Positions 28,882 through 40,980 of a DNA stretch of 64,000 nt are shown here, piece by piece. The notes beneath the pieces are model-generated. The model was not told where the DNA came from, did not search any database, and saw only the letters and a list, made by a program, of their open reading frames with translations. Origin of the DNA: Atrina japonica (lineage: Eukaryota; Mollusca; Bivalvia; Pterioida; Pinnidae); NCBI GenBank assembly GCA_030159075.1, contig BROG01000371.1, forward strand, positions 124,001 through 188,000, read 5' to 3'. Made by a program: the position numbers and the translations under genes. Within the stretch, counting starts at the first letter, position 1, and every line of letters starts with the position of its first letter.

Positions 28882-29865
28882 TCAGGAAGGCCAGTTTCTC
28901 ACTTTGTTGATCTTTTCTGGGTCTGGTTCCACACCATCTCGGGATACTATATGGCCAACATACTTCACTTTCTCCATAAGAAATGAGCATTTCTTCGGTG
29001 AGAGTTTCAGGCCATACTCTCGGAGTCTGTTGAATACTCTTCTAATCCTGTCCATATGCTCCTCAAAAGTTTGAGAAAATATGATGAGGTCGTCTAGATA
29101 GATGAAACATATGCTAAGATGCAAGTCGCCTAGGCATTCTTCCTGCAAACGTTGGTAGGTGGCAGGTGCATTTGCTAAACCAAAGCTCATCTTGTTGAAT
29201 TCATAGAAGCCCAATGGTCCCACTGTGAAGGCTGTCCTATGCTTGTGTTCCTCTGCTATGTCTATCTGATGATATCCTGACTTCATGTCTAGAACTGTAA
29301 AGTACTGGTTTCCTGACAAGGAGTCTAAAATGTCATCAATTCGTGGAAGAGCATAGCTGTCCTTAACTGTTCTCTCGTTGAGCTGCCTATAGTCTATACA
29401 CATTCTCAGCTGTCCATCATGTTTCCTAACTAGCACCACATTAGATGAGAATGGTGAATAGGACCTTCTTATTACTCCACTGGATAGTAATTCCTGTAGA
29501 TGGCTTCTGACTTCTTCAATCATGGCTGGTGGTATACGCCGGTATCTCTGTTTAAAAGGTGTTGTATTGCTGAGCTCTATTCTATGTTGTACTTTGTCTG
29601 TATGTCCTATGTCTGTGCTACTGGTAGAAAATATATCACTGTGTTCTTTTATAATGGCATGACACTGATCAATTTCATCTGGTGATGCTGTACTAGATAT
29701 GTTGATCTTACTCAGGAGGTCAGAAGTATCAGTACACTCTTCTGAGCTAATCATGTTGGTATCTGCCATTTCTACTCTCTGAAGTTCACAGATCACAGCT
29801 TTTGGTGGTATGCTAACAGTCCTTGTTGTCACATTGCTGATCTGAACTGGTATGGTAGACTGCAC
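28882..29865 (-). pseudogene. reverse transcriptase
   Basis: Contains the usual gypsy RT blocks: SGVIRRSYSPFSSNVVLVRK, LRMCIDYRQLNERT, YFTVLDMKSGYHQI, AFTVGPLGFYEFNKMSFGLA and the active site IYLDDLIIFS. A one-base shift near 28885 ends the frame at NWPS; the thumb and connection continue in another frame (28760-28885: RQFLGFVGYYRKFIKDFSKI), then reach a TGA near 28770. Confidence 0.9.
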
Positions 29866-29876
29866 AATCCTTGTAG

Positions 29877-30482
29877 TTATAAAAATATCAGGGATGGAGT
29901 AATGTCCATATCTGTGGGAACAGCTGATTTCAATGTAGGGTGTAGCATAGCACTGACTCTGTGGTATGGAACCTTCTTGTCTATGTAGCCTCTGATTGTG
30001 ACCTCACTGTTAGGTGGAATAATCAGTCTACTGGTTTCTGCTGATTTCACTAGACCTAATCTGTATTGATTCTTCTCCAGGTTCCTTTCTCTAAGTGTAA
30101 GACAGCGGAAAGCTAGGTCAGTTTCCTGTAGAAATCTTGGACCATACTCTCTTCTTGTGATGTCTATATTAGATGTTGAAGTATGTTTGGTTCCAATCAG
30201 GACAGGCACTGTAGAATTATAATTGCTATCTGGCACAATCAGGAACAGGCAGTCCCTTAGCTGTTGGATAGATGAAATTCCAGGAGTCTGCAAGTCTGTG
30301 CATATGTAACCTATATATGGCATAAGTTGACCATCAGCACACTCGATGTTTATCACTTCTGTAAGTGGATGAAGCTCAGTATCTGACAGATGATTTCGGT
30401 AAAATGTTTCACTGATGGTGGACACAGTTGACCCTGTATCTAAAAGTGCTGGTGTCTGTTGATGGTTGATGGATACTGTCAC
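29877..30482 (-). pseudogene. aspartic protease region
   Basis: The catalytic ALLDTGSTVSTIS motif lies near the start. The frame is offset by one base from the gag end just upstream (HPKRN stop near 30500); that may be a programmed gag-pol shift or decay. The frame starts without an ATG, as expected for a pol segment. Confidence 0.8.
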
Positions 30483-30499
30483 TTCATTTGCTGTTCCAA

Positions 30500-30966
30500 C
30501 TAATTCCTCTTTGGGTGCTGCGGGACGTCGTTGTCGAACATGGCCAAACTCTTGTCCCTTGAATTTGGCCTGCTGTAGTTTAAAGGTCTGTTCATAGACT
30601 GGCGGTTGTATACAGCTCTACATCCTTTTGCTATATGTCCAGGTAGACCACACTTCCAACATATTGGTTCTCCACTGGCATTGTGGTTACCTGCTCCGGT
30701 GTTAGCTGTGGGTGGAAAATTAGCCTGTTGGTGTCTATGTTGAACCCTTCCTCTGCCTCTACCCCTGTAGTAACCTCTGTTATATGGCAGTCTTTGGTGT
30801 ACATTTGGCTGTGTTTCTTGGTTCTCCTTAAGATTCTTCACCTCTGTGGATAGCTGGTGTATCATGCTTTGTAGTTGCTTAAACTGGCTACCCATATCTG
30901 TGGTTGTGGCCATTTTGGATGGTGTTGCTTTCACCTTTTCTGCCTTCTTTTGTTGTTGATGGTCTA
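30500..30966 (-). pseudogene. gag C-terminal part with zinc knuckle
   Basis: A coiled, Lys/Gln-rich segment, a GRGRGR-rich stretch and the CCHC knuckle CWKCGLPGHIAKGC, i.e. nucleocapsid. It is cut off from the rest of gag by the 2.5-kb element at 30971-33485. Confidence 0.85.
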
Positions 30967-33489
30967 CTAGCAACCCCAGCTCAAAATTTTAAAGTGATCT
31001 ACCTTGTTTAACATTGTAATGATCTTGTAGAGCTAATTAAACCATTTCCAAAACAGTTTAAATTATCTAGATATCTTAATGTGTGTCAAAAGTTATGCCA
31101 ATTTTAAGTTTGGAAAATCCGGCCATTTACTGGAATTTGTTGTACTAGATTACTACATAAGGAGGCTGGCGTGTCGCGGAACCGGCAACGAACACATTTT
31201 CATTTTTTTTCATGTAATTTCCCTATTACTTGAGATATCTTTCTAAAATTTTGCACCCAGCATGATTTTTTATGCTGAATCCATTTCTGCAGTCAAAAAA
31301 AATGTTATACCCCACTATTTTTTTGTAAAAATGAACAAAAAAATGCAAAAAATTGTATGCTGCGAAACCGTGGATGAAAATATTTTCAATTTGTTTTTCC
31401 AATTTCATATTACTATGAGTTATCTTTCTAAACTTCTGTATCTAACATGATTTTTTCATGCTGAATCTATTTCTACAGTCAAAAAATTGTTATGAACATT
31501 CTTTCTTAGTGAAAAAAAATGAACAAGAAAAGCAAAAAAAAAAATATCATTTATAAACAACAAGTGCTATTGTCAGAAGTTATAGAAGTTAAACTTCAGA
31601 GCAACAGATTAATTTCATTTCTATCTAACCTTATAGGCTACATTAACTTGTGTATTTTATATAAATTTGATTATGGAAAAATGTACATAATTATGTATAC
31701 ATATGTATGACAAACTTCCTTGTACAGGTAGTTTGTGTTTTTATTTATTTTCATTACTTTTTAATACTGGTATGACAAAATGTATAAAATACAGGCAAAT
31801 CCTTTAATTCCAGGAGGTTGTGCTTCTTTTGAGTGATTAGGTAAAATATTATTATTTTTCATCACTCACATTTAAATTTTTGCATAAAACTAATAAATTA
31901 GTAAATTCATTCATGTCGTGAATACTGTTCGAGTACATGCTCAAATATTTATGAGGATTTCTTCAAATGAGCAATATATATTATAATTTTGATTATACAC
32001 AAATTTATCCATTCAATATGCAATAATTTTTTGTTTTTTTTTTTTTTGTTTTTTTTTTTTTTTTCCCTTAGAATCATGAAAAGTTAATTGAGGTTGATCA
32101 GACCTGCATGAGAAAATTTGGTGACTTAGTTTTAATATAATGCTGATGTTGGTAGGCCAGTTGGCAGGGACATACTGTCTTAAAAATAGGTTAACTTGAA
32201 ATTTGAATTCTCAACAGTGCAATCATAACATTTATTATGATTTGTGAAAAAATCTCTGGAGATATAAATAAAGTAGATCTAGCTAGGGTTCTGAAAAATT
32301 ATTAAAGTGTAGAATCAGTATTAAACTATATTTCGTTTTCTCAATTAAAATACATACAGAGTCTACTGCAGTAATTATTAATGATTTAGATGTAAAATTT
32401 CATCGATTGTATCATGTCACATATGACCAAGTGCTACTGGTTATTGTGAAATTAGAAAGTTTTATAATTTAGGTCTAGTTTTAGTCACAGTTCACCCAGC
32501 GTTTTGGCCTTCAATATCGGTCATAAATTCAATATATGAATTTAACATTTACCAAAGGCAACCATAATTTTATGCTCAGGATTTATTTTTAGTTCATAGA
32601 CATCATCAAAACTCATAATTATCTCAAATATTTCGTTTTATTAATGTGCATTGAGTGACCTATTTCTTTCGGTCATATGCAAATTAGCGATAGACCGGAT
32701 CGATGTCGGATGTCCAAAAAAGCTCATTAAAAGACATTATTATCATTTTTTCAGAAGCCAAAACATTTTTAATTGATTATATTTGGAATTAAAACATGAT
32801 AGATGTGGATAACTCGTTTTAAATGTAGCGGATTCCGACTGTCACTTGTTAACCTTTCACCCGGAGGTTAAATCCAAGATGGCGCCAAGTGAAGCGTGGG
32901 TCGTCTTCAACTGCACCGGTGCACTAAAAAAGTTTGACGCTCGATGCGAGGTGTAAATCATGTCGTAGAATGTTGATTAATATGTCAAAAATTTAAGTTG
33001 TAACACGATCTTTTTATATATGGGTGAACAAAAGTGCAGTATCTAATGACCATTATGCACACCACCGTCAAAGATTTACTTCTGCAACTTCTACAAAAAC
33101 ATTTTTTTAAAAAAATGTTCAACTTCCGTGACATAGAAAAATTCATTCTTTGATTGGATATAAAATTTCATGAATATTCATTAACGTTTAGGCACTCGCA
33201 AATGAGTTTGACTATCATAGCCCATCGGACTGCTCTTCCGTAACTGCAGCCAAAGCGGTATCGATGAAAATGTGCCGATTTTTATTTTTAACTCGCAAAA
33301 TCATCACATTTACATTAACGAAAAGCAACGAAAAACATATCATTGGAAAGTACATTTATTTCTCTTTCAGATGGTATATAATATATAAATATTCTGAAAT
33401 AAATTATGCCTGAAGTTGAGACTTTAAAACCATGAACATAAAAATTTGATTAATTCCAGTGCGTTATCGATACGAGCTGGGGTTGCTAG
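30967..33489. mobile_element. 2.5-kb inverted-repeat DNA element nested in gag
   Basis: Ends CAACCCCAGCTC (30971-30982) and GAGCTGGGGTTG (33474-33485) are perfect inverted copies. Both are flanked by CTAG (30967-30970 and 33486-33489), read as a 4-bp target duplication, or TA if the repeat is taken as longer. Taking the element plus one CTAG away leaves the gag frame open across the junction, so the ends are right. No frame above about 63 codons and no transposase signature, so it is non-autonomous. Inside, sequences at about 31190-31300 and 31390-31495 are direct copies ('gatttttt' + 'atgctgaatccatttctgcagtc'-like). Confidence 0.85.
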
Positions 33490-34178
33490 ACGGTCTAGCT
33501 CCACTTTCTTGATGGCTACCCTCAGTTCATCAAAATCGTGTATCCTGTCATAGAGGTACCCAGTGATAGGCCTTTGTAGAACATCTTCCGTAGCATGTCA
33601 TTTCTTCTGTATGGATCTACATATCCTTTCTCTATAGCTTTGCCTAGGATATCCTCTAATCTGCAGCCCCAATTTGCACATGTTTCATGCTCTTCTTGTC
33701 TTGCATCATAAAATTCTGCAAGGATATCTTCTGCATCCTGGATGATACCATAGAGCCTGTCAAGCTTGTGCAGAATTTCACCTACAGATGCATCTGGTCC
33801 TAATCTCATCACTGCTCTACTTGGTTCTCCTTTGAGAGACCTTCTTATTGCCTGTTGTATGGTACTCTCTGGATAACTGGTCTTGGTTAGGCAGATGATT
33901 TCATATCGCCACATGTCATAGGTGGTGTCACTCTTCTCATCACCAGAAAAATTTGACACTCGTGGGTAGGGTTGGTGAAAGGAATACTTTGTACTAGTAG
34001 TGGTATTTCCTTGTTCCTCTACATACTCCTGTTTGATCTCTTGTGACTTGACATAAGATGACATCCATTTGAGTAATTCTTGAGGGGAGTCAGCTTTGGG
34101 TTTACACTTAAGTTGTTTTAAAGATGTTATAACTTGTTCAATATCATCTGGTGTCATGGTTTCCTCTTGTTCTGCCAT
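33490..34178 (-). pseudogene. gag N-terminal part (capsid region)
   Basis: An ATG at 34178 opens 218 codons: an acidic start (MAEQEETMTPDDIEQVITSL), then a capsid-like region with NFSGDEKSDTTYDMWRYEI and LKGEPSRAVMRLGPDASVGE. A one-base shift near 33550 ends the frame at 33522. In the neighbouring frame the characteristic IHDFDELRVAIKKVE continues to the nested element. Confidence 0.82.
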
Positions 34179-36307
34179 TATGAATGTTGATTTTGAAGTA
34201 TATGTGTATAATTCCTCTATGCAAGGTAAGTATGTTTTGTAATATTAGATAAAATACCAAAAATTCTAAACAAAATATAGATGTTAACAAAATTATCTGA
34301 AAAAAATTGTATTAAGAAATGATACCTGAAACAGAATCCAAAATTTGATTATTCAAAGAAAGAAATATTAAATTTTTATTTTTTTTTATGGCAAATTGAA
34401 TCAAATGTATGCAAAAGTAAAAGATTCTGAAAACAAGAAAATAAATTATTTATGCAGTTTCAATTTCACAAACAGATTTGAATTATTAAAAGATTTGCAA
34501 CAGAATTAATTAAAATTAGAGTGTATCTGAAAATGTAAATATCTGGAAAAGAAAAGAAAGTATCTAAAAAAAAAAAGAGAAAATTTCTGAAATTCAAAAC
34601 AAAATAAATTGATCATAAATCACTAATTCATTCAAAAATTTTGGAATTAATTTTGAAATAATAAACCTATATACAAATTAAATGTGTATTAACTCTGAAA
34701 GTAAACAAACAGAAATAGCGTCAAAATGTAAACAATTATGACCTTCCGGTATGAAATACTTCCGGTAATGGCTGTCAAATTTCAATAATGTAAACAAGTG
34801 TAAGATTTAACTTAAATTTGTATGATTAAAACTAAAAAATCAAAGTTCTTAAATGAATTTTAATCTGAAATAAAATAATTCTGAAATTCAAAATTCAATG
34901 AAGTTGTATTTGAGATTGTGTTCAAGTCTTATAAAGTAAATATGTGTGCAAAAGTTCCATTTATGATTTAGAAGCTCAATGTCAATAACAAGTCAAGATT
35001 AGCAATCAGAATGTAAACAGCAAAGTTCTACGTGTGAAAATAAACTGTAAGATTAGGATGAAATGAGATTTGCTGAAATAAATAACCTGTAATTCAATAA
35101 GTGATGACACGATAAACTAACACAGTGTCAGGCAAATATAACGAAACAAAACAAAATTAAAATACAGTAAGTTCAAATGTGTATTCACGTGGTTTACTTC
35201 AGTGGTTACCTATCAAAACAAAACCATGTGGTACAAATCCGGAAGTGATGGAATGCCGATCCCGATGAACAAGATTCAAACGTTATGGTGACAATGCAAC
35301 AAAATAAACCGAACCCGATCAGATGAATTAACGATCAGATGAATTAACGGAAAAATAGATGAAATTTAGATAGAGAAGTATAAACAAACGAACTCACATA
35401 AAGTACGAAAAAACACAAAATACACAATAAACACATAAGAGGATTCCCTACTCCACAGAAAACGACCAGAACAGACTATATGACACAAACCAAAAGCTAA
35501 CCAAACTCAAATGTAACTATGTAAACACAACAACCCAGTGAACAGTAAGTCTAAGGTCAAGTGTAAAAGTCTATCAAATAAATTCTAAATTGTTAGTATG
35601 TAAGTAATTCCAAGGTGTATGTGAGGAGTATGCAAGGTTTTACATCTCTTTCTCAATCCACAGATTCACGCAAAAATATGGACATAGGTCACACAATAAA
35701 TAATAAACATTTACATATAAGTTGTGTTTTACCAAAAATTCCCGGAAATTCAACCAAAAAGCGTAGTGTAATCAAAACACACTAGCTACAAACTTCAAAA
35801 TACCAAGTTTCCTTATAATAACAAATGCATGTGTGTATAACTGTTTAGTTCATATGCAGCATATCACTATCAAACTGCACCAGTAATCTATGTTCATCAA
35901 TGTAATATATAACTTAATTAAGCCAACTGAATTAAGCAAAATGACTTACCAGTCTGAGGATGACTTCCCTATTAAGTTATTACATATACACAGAAAAATA
36001 GTCACAAACACAAGTTCAAAGTTCAAAAGTTTGTCTCTTCTGCTAACTATCGCAGGTGGATCCAAATAACGCGTGTGCACAAGAAAGTCACTTCGAATTC
36101 ACTCGAGTCCTTTGGAATTCACATAGAGCTCTAATAGAGTCAATTCACACAGAGTTAGTATCACCGTAGTGAAAATCAACGGTACAAAAAAATGTCAACA
36201 GCATAGGTTCCTCGATCTGAATCCAATCACTGAATATGATCATCTTTGATGGCAAGTCCATATGAAATATTGTCCTCAGGAAATACGTCCCAACGTGGGC
36301 GCCATTT
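34179..36307 (-). other. retrotransposon 5' leader and primer-binding site
   Basis: AT-rich, about 2.1 kb, no long frame. On the minus strand, three bases after the 5' LTR, it reads TGGCGCCCACGTTGGGACG. TGGCGCC would pair with a tRNA 3' end GGCGCCA such as tRNA-Lys. The leader is long for this class and may hold unrecognised insertions; a 17-bp tandem duplication ('gatcagatgaattaac') lies at about 35318-35350. Confidence 0.7.
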
Positions 36308-37388
36308 TGTAACAGGGTTATGTTCCTTCAATGTCAAATAACTACATAAACCACTGTTAAGGTTCAGACGTATTTTATTTACGATTTTATGGTTTTACGT
36401 TTTTACCCTGAAAATAACAATGTAACAATAGTAAATACACAAAACATATAAGTTAAAACACATAAAAATAATACAAGCAGTTTCATAGAAATAACGTCAA
36501 TTTCCACTTGTACATAATTTACAAAAGTGAAATTTTTTCAAAGGGAGATAATTCCAAAAATACAAAAACATAAATATTCTTTCACTTATAATTATGATAT
36601 ATAATTATATAGTTTCTATATGATACAAAAACTTATCAAGTATTTTCAGAATATTTATACAAATGATTCTTACCCGTTATGGGACCGAGTAAGGTAAAAC
36701 AAACAATATCTCATATGGTTTATAATCACCATTCTGTAAAAGTACAATTTCAAGTATAAGTAAAATGTATATACCAAATCTACAGATAAAAAATTATTGA
36801 TAATTAGATATACAGGAAAATATAATTACTTTCTCTGGTCTTCAATATATATCTTCTTCTTTAACTCTTTTGATTATTTTGTAATTTAATATTAAAAACA
36901 TGAAATCTCTCATTCTGAACTTTTACCAAGTTAAAGTGAATTTAGAATTTAGGATTATTAGTAAATAAATGCACTTACCAAATATTAGATGTTAATAGTA
37001 AATGTCTGACTGTCTGTAACTCAGGTCCTTTGTCTACTACCAAAAGAAACATTTACCCAGCTCAAAACTCGGCGGGAAACATATTAGCCAATGAAATACC
37101 ATAAAACAAACACTAATGTCCAATATAAAATCTGAAGACAAACATCTCCAACTCCTGATTTAATTAATTGATACACAAAGACATACAGGTAACCAAAACA
37201 CTGACATACCCTGAAGGCAATACATACACAAGACACATACATAGACAAAACACAATGACCACACCTGGACAAAACATGACCAAACAAACATTTAATTTTG
37301 TGTACATGTATCAATAATTAAACATTTAAAAAACAAAGTTGTTTAATTTAATTTATTTATTTAATAATACAATTTCATCACTGTCACA
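36308..37388 (-). repeat. 5' LTR of the retrotransposon
   Basis: 1081 bp, same ends as the partner at 25205. Visible differences include small indels at about 36495, 36710, 36795, 36945 and 37180. Confidence 0.93.
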
Positions 37389-37394
37389 TATATA

Positions 37395-37480
<86 letters not shown>
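37386..37480. repeat. (TA)n microsatellite
   Basis: About 90 bp of TA directly at the LTR end; with the TA run before 25205 it was probably one tract before the insertion. Confidence 0.95.
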
Positions 37481-37482
<2 letters not shown>

Positions 37483-38508
37483 CAAACTATAAGAAGGATA
37501 TAGTAGGCAGTTTCTGCTGTCTGGTTTCCTTTTCACGGAAACATGGCTAAAATTTACGAGACACATCTAGGTTTTTCGACCGAAAGTATTAGGTTCATTG
37601 TAATTGACAAAACGTAAAACGGATTATAACATGAAACTACTTATTTGGGTGTAAAGCCAACTTGGCCGTAATGAGAAAGACATAAATTCGACCAAAAGTT
37701 TTGATACGGAAAGCTGTGTCATCTACAGGTATATATTCGAGCTTGTATTGTTCACGTATGCCTTAATGAAAAGTGAAATCTAATTGTTGAATCTCTGTTG
37801 ATCTAGCTTCGGCGATAAACTGTCAGAGATTAACTTGAAGAGGACTAAGTATAAAAGAGACCTGAATTTTTAGAAACGGAAATGTGAACTGAAAATTTGC
37901 GACACACGCGAACACACACACACACTGTAGACTTTATATGTACGTGATGTCAGTGTCGCTCGCCTGTTACATCTAGTCTAGACAATCAATCGGAGTTGAT
38001 TTAACGTGCTGCGTGACTACTCAAAGCCCTTGCCACTACTACATAGTCGATCCTTGCTGAAACCTTTATAGAACCCCTAAAGATACATTTTGGACTGGTC
38101 TAAGTTATTGATATACAGAAGAGTCCATTGTTTTTCAGGGGTTGATGAGCTAATAAAAATTAGAAAAAGTCTTGATTCCTTGAATGTAATAAAACGGTGA
38201 ACAAATAATATAAAAACTTCTTTTTGTACTAACCAGCCAAGTTGGGAAAGGAGAATTTATTTTTCTAGCATTCCTAAAGGACATCTAAAGTTGGATTAAA
38301 ATGCCCAATGCAAGTCATGTCAACATAGATCTAATGTTGTTTTATTATTTCTAAACACTAAATCAGTATAAAATATGATTTAGTTAGGGTACAAAAGGAA
38401 CTGTTATCAAAATTTATCGTCAAGTCGACCCGCTTGAATGCTTTGGTAATAGGCCTTGATCTAGAGGGTTCACATGCAAACGGGGGTTTGAATCTATTAT
38501 AAAAAAAT
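37481..38508. other. intergenic, no gene seen
   Basis: Contains a short CA run (37915) and, at 38095-38160, a stretch ('actggtctaagttattgat ... aggggttgatga') similar to the inverse of 13700-13775. Confidence 0.45.
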
Positions 38509-38945
38509 TTCAGATACCAAAGTATAAATTATTTGGATGTCCAGGATATAGGTACAAATGTGGTAAAAAATGGTCAAACACGGACCTCTTGAAATCAAGA
38601 GGTGGGATACGGTGCCATGGAGGAGTAAGCATCCCCTGTCGACCGGTCACACCCGCAGTGAATCCACAGTCAAACTTAAAATGAAATACGTGAGGAACGA
38701 ATCCTCGTCATAATAGGCACAGACGTCTCAAAAACCGCCATTGAACAGTTAACGCAACATTTCACTTAGTGAAACAGAGTAATCGCAAACAAGACTATTA
38801 TACCGACCGTAAAATTTGCGAAACGCTGACATCAAACGCTGTTTTCGATATTTCTGTGTCAATAATATGTCACTGAGTAGTTTACCTCTGTATATAAAAT
38901 GTTAATATGTTGAACACGCTCTGGCATATCGGATAGTTTGTGAAA
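38509..38945 (+). repeat. dispersed repeat family R1, copy 3 (long form)
   Basis: 'ttcagataccaaagtataaa ... ggatgtccaggatataggta ... cacggacctcttgaaatc ... cgaccggtcacacccgcagtg'. It aligns to 10529-10955 along its length. Confidence 0.75.
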
Positions 38946-39210
38946 TATAAACTCCATATGCGGGTGATAGTGGTATATTACTACTTTTTTAAAATGTGGA
39001 AAATTTACGATTGAAAAACCGAAATCGTCGTGTTTGTCGTATAGCTTAGTTGTTAATTTCCCGTCTGTCTCTAGTAAGTAAAATGTCAGAGTATCTAGTC
39101 TATATTTAGTCATTTATATAAAATAAATTTGTTAATTTTTGTTTCGAATCATATATAATATCTTTATTATTAAAGGGTTTACTGACGAATAAAAAGACCT
39201 GCCGTTTAGA

Positions 39211-40335
39211 ATGGATTCCCTGCCAGAGCACATCATGATTGAAATATTTCGCCATCTTCATTTGACCGATCTCGGACGGGCTTCACTGGTTTGCAGATAC
39301 TGGAACCATTGCTTTCATTTACCGATTAACTGGGAAATAGTGAAATTCGAATTTACGTCATATCATAAAATAGATTCTTCAGCTCTTGTCACTTTTGTGG
39401 CACGCCATAATATCCATTTTAAGGACGTTACTATAGTAATAAACCAAACATCGGATGGAAACGTACAAGCTGCTTGTCACGTGATTGATACTCTCGCTAC
39501 AGTGACTAGCCAAAATAATGTTTACGCTTTAAGTGTAAATCTCAAGGGAACAATGCACTCTAGCCGTGAGATAGATATATTGACATCTTTGAAAAAACTG
39601 TTTCGGAGAACATCGAAATGCGGGGCATATATACGACATTTTTGTTTTCAGGGAGCAACATTGTTTTCTTTCGACAAAATTGTCATTCAAGTTCTTGCTG
39701 ACAATATTCCCCTGTTGGAATCTTTTGAGTTACAGATCGGAAAGACCAAGTATCCCCAGTGGGACATTATACCAGGAACCATTTTATATCTTGTAGAAAA
39801 ATGTCGACATTTGAAAGCATTAAAACTAAATTTGAACAATATGAGTAACGAATTGTTGAACGCACTGTCCTCATCTGATCGTGTGCCGATTAAAAAACTA
39901 CAAATAAGGTGCGGATCTAAAAATAACGGAATTGTTAATCTGTTGCACTCTTCGTGGATAAATTTACGAACGAATTCCCCAAGTTTGAAAGTGTCAATTG
40001 TTATTGATATGAGCTGTAGATCGCAAGATGTCCTACATATTCTAAAACCAGATATTCCTGTAGCGGAGCTAAGACTTTTTAGATTTAAGACAAATTTACA
40101 ACAAATTTCACTCATTGTAGATAATTATTCTAATACGCTCGAAATATTTGTCTTATCCGTACTTGAGGATGACACGGAATTGGACCTAAACGACGCCATT
40201 TTGAATTTGACGGCCAATTGTCATAAACTAAAATCACTTTATATTTATAGCCCCATAAGAAAAGAAACCATTGATACTGTATTGGAAAAACTTCCGAACA
40301 TGAAAAAGAGTGGATCCTATTATCTTTCTGTCTGA
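39211..40335 (+). CDS. F-box protein, FBXO39/FBXO33-like, paralogue 2
   Basis: A one-exon frame of 374 residues. The F-box is at the very N-terminus (MDSLPEHIMIEIFRHLHLTD ... SLVCRYWNHCF), the clearest of the three. The long leucine-rich remainder includes LSSSDRVPIKKLQIRC (about 224-239), ILKPDIPVAELRLF (about 281-294) and LNLTANCHKLKSLYIYS (about 337-353), each with a counterpart in the genes at 21814 and 44310. CCGTTTAG, a plausible acceptor, ends one base before the ATG, so a 5' noncoding exon is likely. AATAAA at 40367 and 40385 follows the stop. A role as substrate receptor of an SCF ubiquitin ligase is inferred from the family. Confidence 0.87.
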   Translation: MDSLPEHIMIEIFRHLHLTDLGRASLVCRYWNHCFHLPINWEIVKFEFTSYHKIDSSALVTFVARHNIHFKDVTIVINQTSDGNVQAACHVIDTLATVTSQNNVYALSVNLKGTMHSSREIDILTSLKKLFRRTSKCGAYIRHFCFQGATLFSFDKIVIQVLADNIPLLESFELQIGKTKYPQWDIIPGTILYLVEKCRHLKALKLNLNNMSNELLNALSSSDRVPIKKLQIRCGSKNNGIVNLLHSSWINLRTNSPSLKVSIVIDMSCRSQDVLHILKPDIPVAELRLFRFKTNLQQISLIVDNYSNTLEIFVLSVLEDDTELDLNDAILNLTANCHKLKSLYIYSPIRKETIDTVLEKLPNMKKSGSYYLSV

Positions 40336-40366
40336 CTGTTTGAACATTTCATTCGACAGTTGTATG

Positions 40367-40372
40367 AATAAA
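40367..40372 (+). promoter_or_regulatory. polyadenylation signal, F-box paralogue 2
   Basis: AATAAA 32 nt after the stop codon, with a second at 40385-40390 just before a TA/GA microsatellite. Confidence 0.5.
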
Positions 40373-40402
40373 CAAACATTTGATAATAAATTATATTTTC
40401 TT

Positions 40403-40406
<4 letters not shown>

Positions 40407-40468
<62 letters not shown>

Positions 40469-40472
40469 TATA

Positions 40473-40515
<43 letters not shown>
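40407..40515. repeat. compound (TA)n(GA)n microsatellite
   Basis: TA run to about 40475, then GA run; it abuts the 3' end of the F-box gene. Confidence 0.95.
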
Positions 40516-40518
<3 letters not shown>

Positions 40519-40711
40519 CGTTTGTCTGTAAAGAATATCTCGCATTTATTTATTATTTATGTGTCATTTTTGCGGGTTTTGTTGTATCTTGTTTTTAATT
40601 CAAATCTATGTATGGTGCCCAGAGAAAAAAATATTTATTGTTAACTTTTAATGTACATGTAAGTGATTACATTCCATCATACGCGCAAATACCTTATATA
40701 TAGTGGGCGTG

Positions 40712-40980
40712 ACTTGTTGGTTAACGTCCCACTAAAGAATCTTTCACTCATATGGAGACGTCATCAAATGTCGGTGAAGGGCTTCAAATTTTGGTCTATG
40801 ATCGGCACTTACAGTCATTGAGCAGTGAGGGTTCTTTAACGTGCCGATACTTACTGTGGCATGGGACCTCGGTTTTTACTGTCTCATCCGAAGGACAGGA
40901 AACCAACCTGCCGCCGGCTAGACTCGAACTCACCTCACAATCAAGAGTCAAGCGCGCTACCGACTGAGTCAGGCCGGCTC
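40712..40980 (-). repeat. SINE-like family A, inverted copy (near complete)
   Basis: Tail 'aacgtcccactaaagaatctttcactcatatgg'-like, body 'gggacctcggtttttactgt', head 'agactcgaactcacc' and 'gcgctaccgactgagtcagg', the last two being inverted B and A boxes. It is the mirror of the head at 59901. Confidence 0.8.

Larger units (their letters stand above)
25205..37388 (-). mobile_element. Ty3/gypsy-type LTR retrotransposon, decayed, with a nested insertion
   Basis: A 12.2-kb element read on the minus strand: 5' LTR (36308-37388), PBS starting TGGCGCC, leader, gag, protease, RT, RNase H, integrase, purine tract, 3' LTR (25205-26280). The gag-PR-RT-RH-IN order and YLDDL mark Ty3/gypsy. Both flanks are TA microsatellite, so the target duplication reads only as TATA and its length is uncertain. 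It cannot be autonomous: a one-base shift and a 2.5-kb insertion in gag, one-base shifts in RT and integrase, an in-frame TGA near 28770 and an RNase H deletion. Without the nested element it is about 9.7 kb. Confidence 0.93.
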
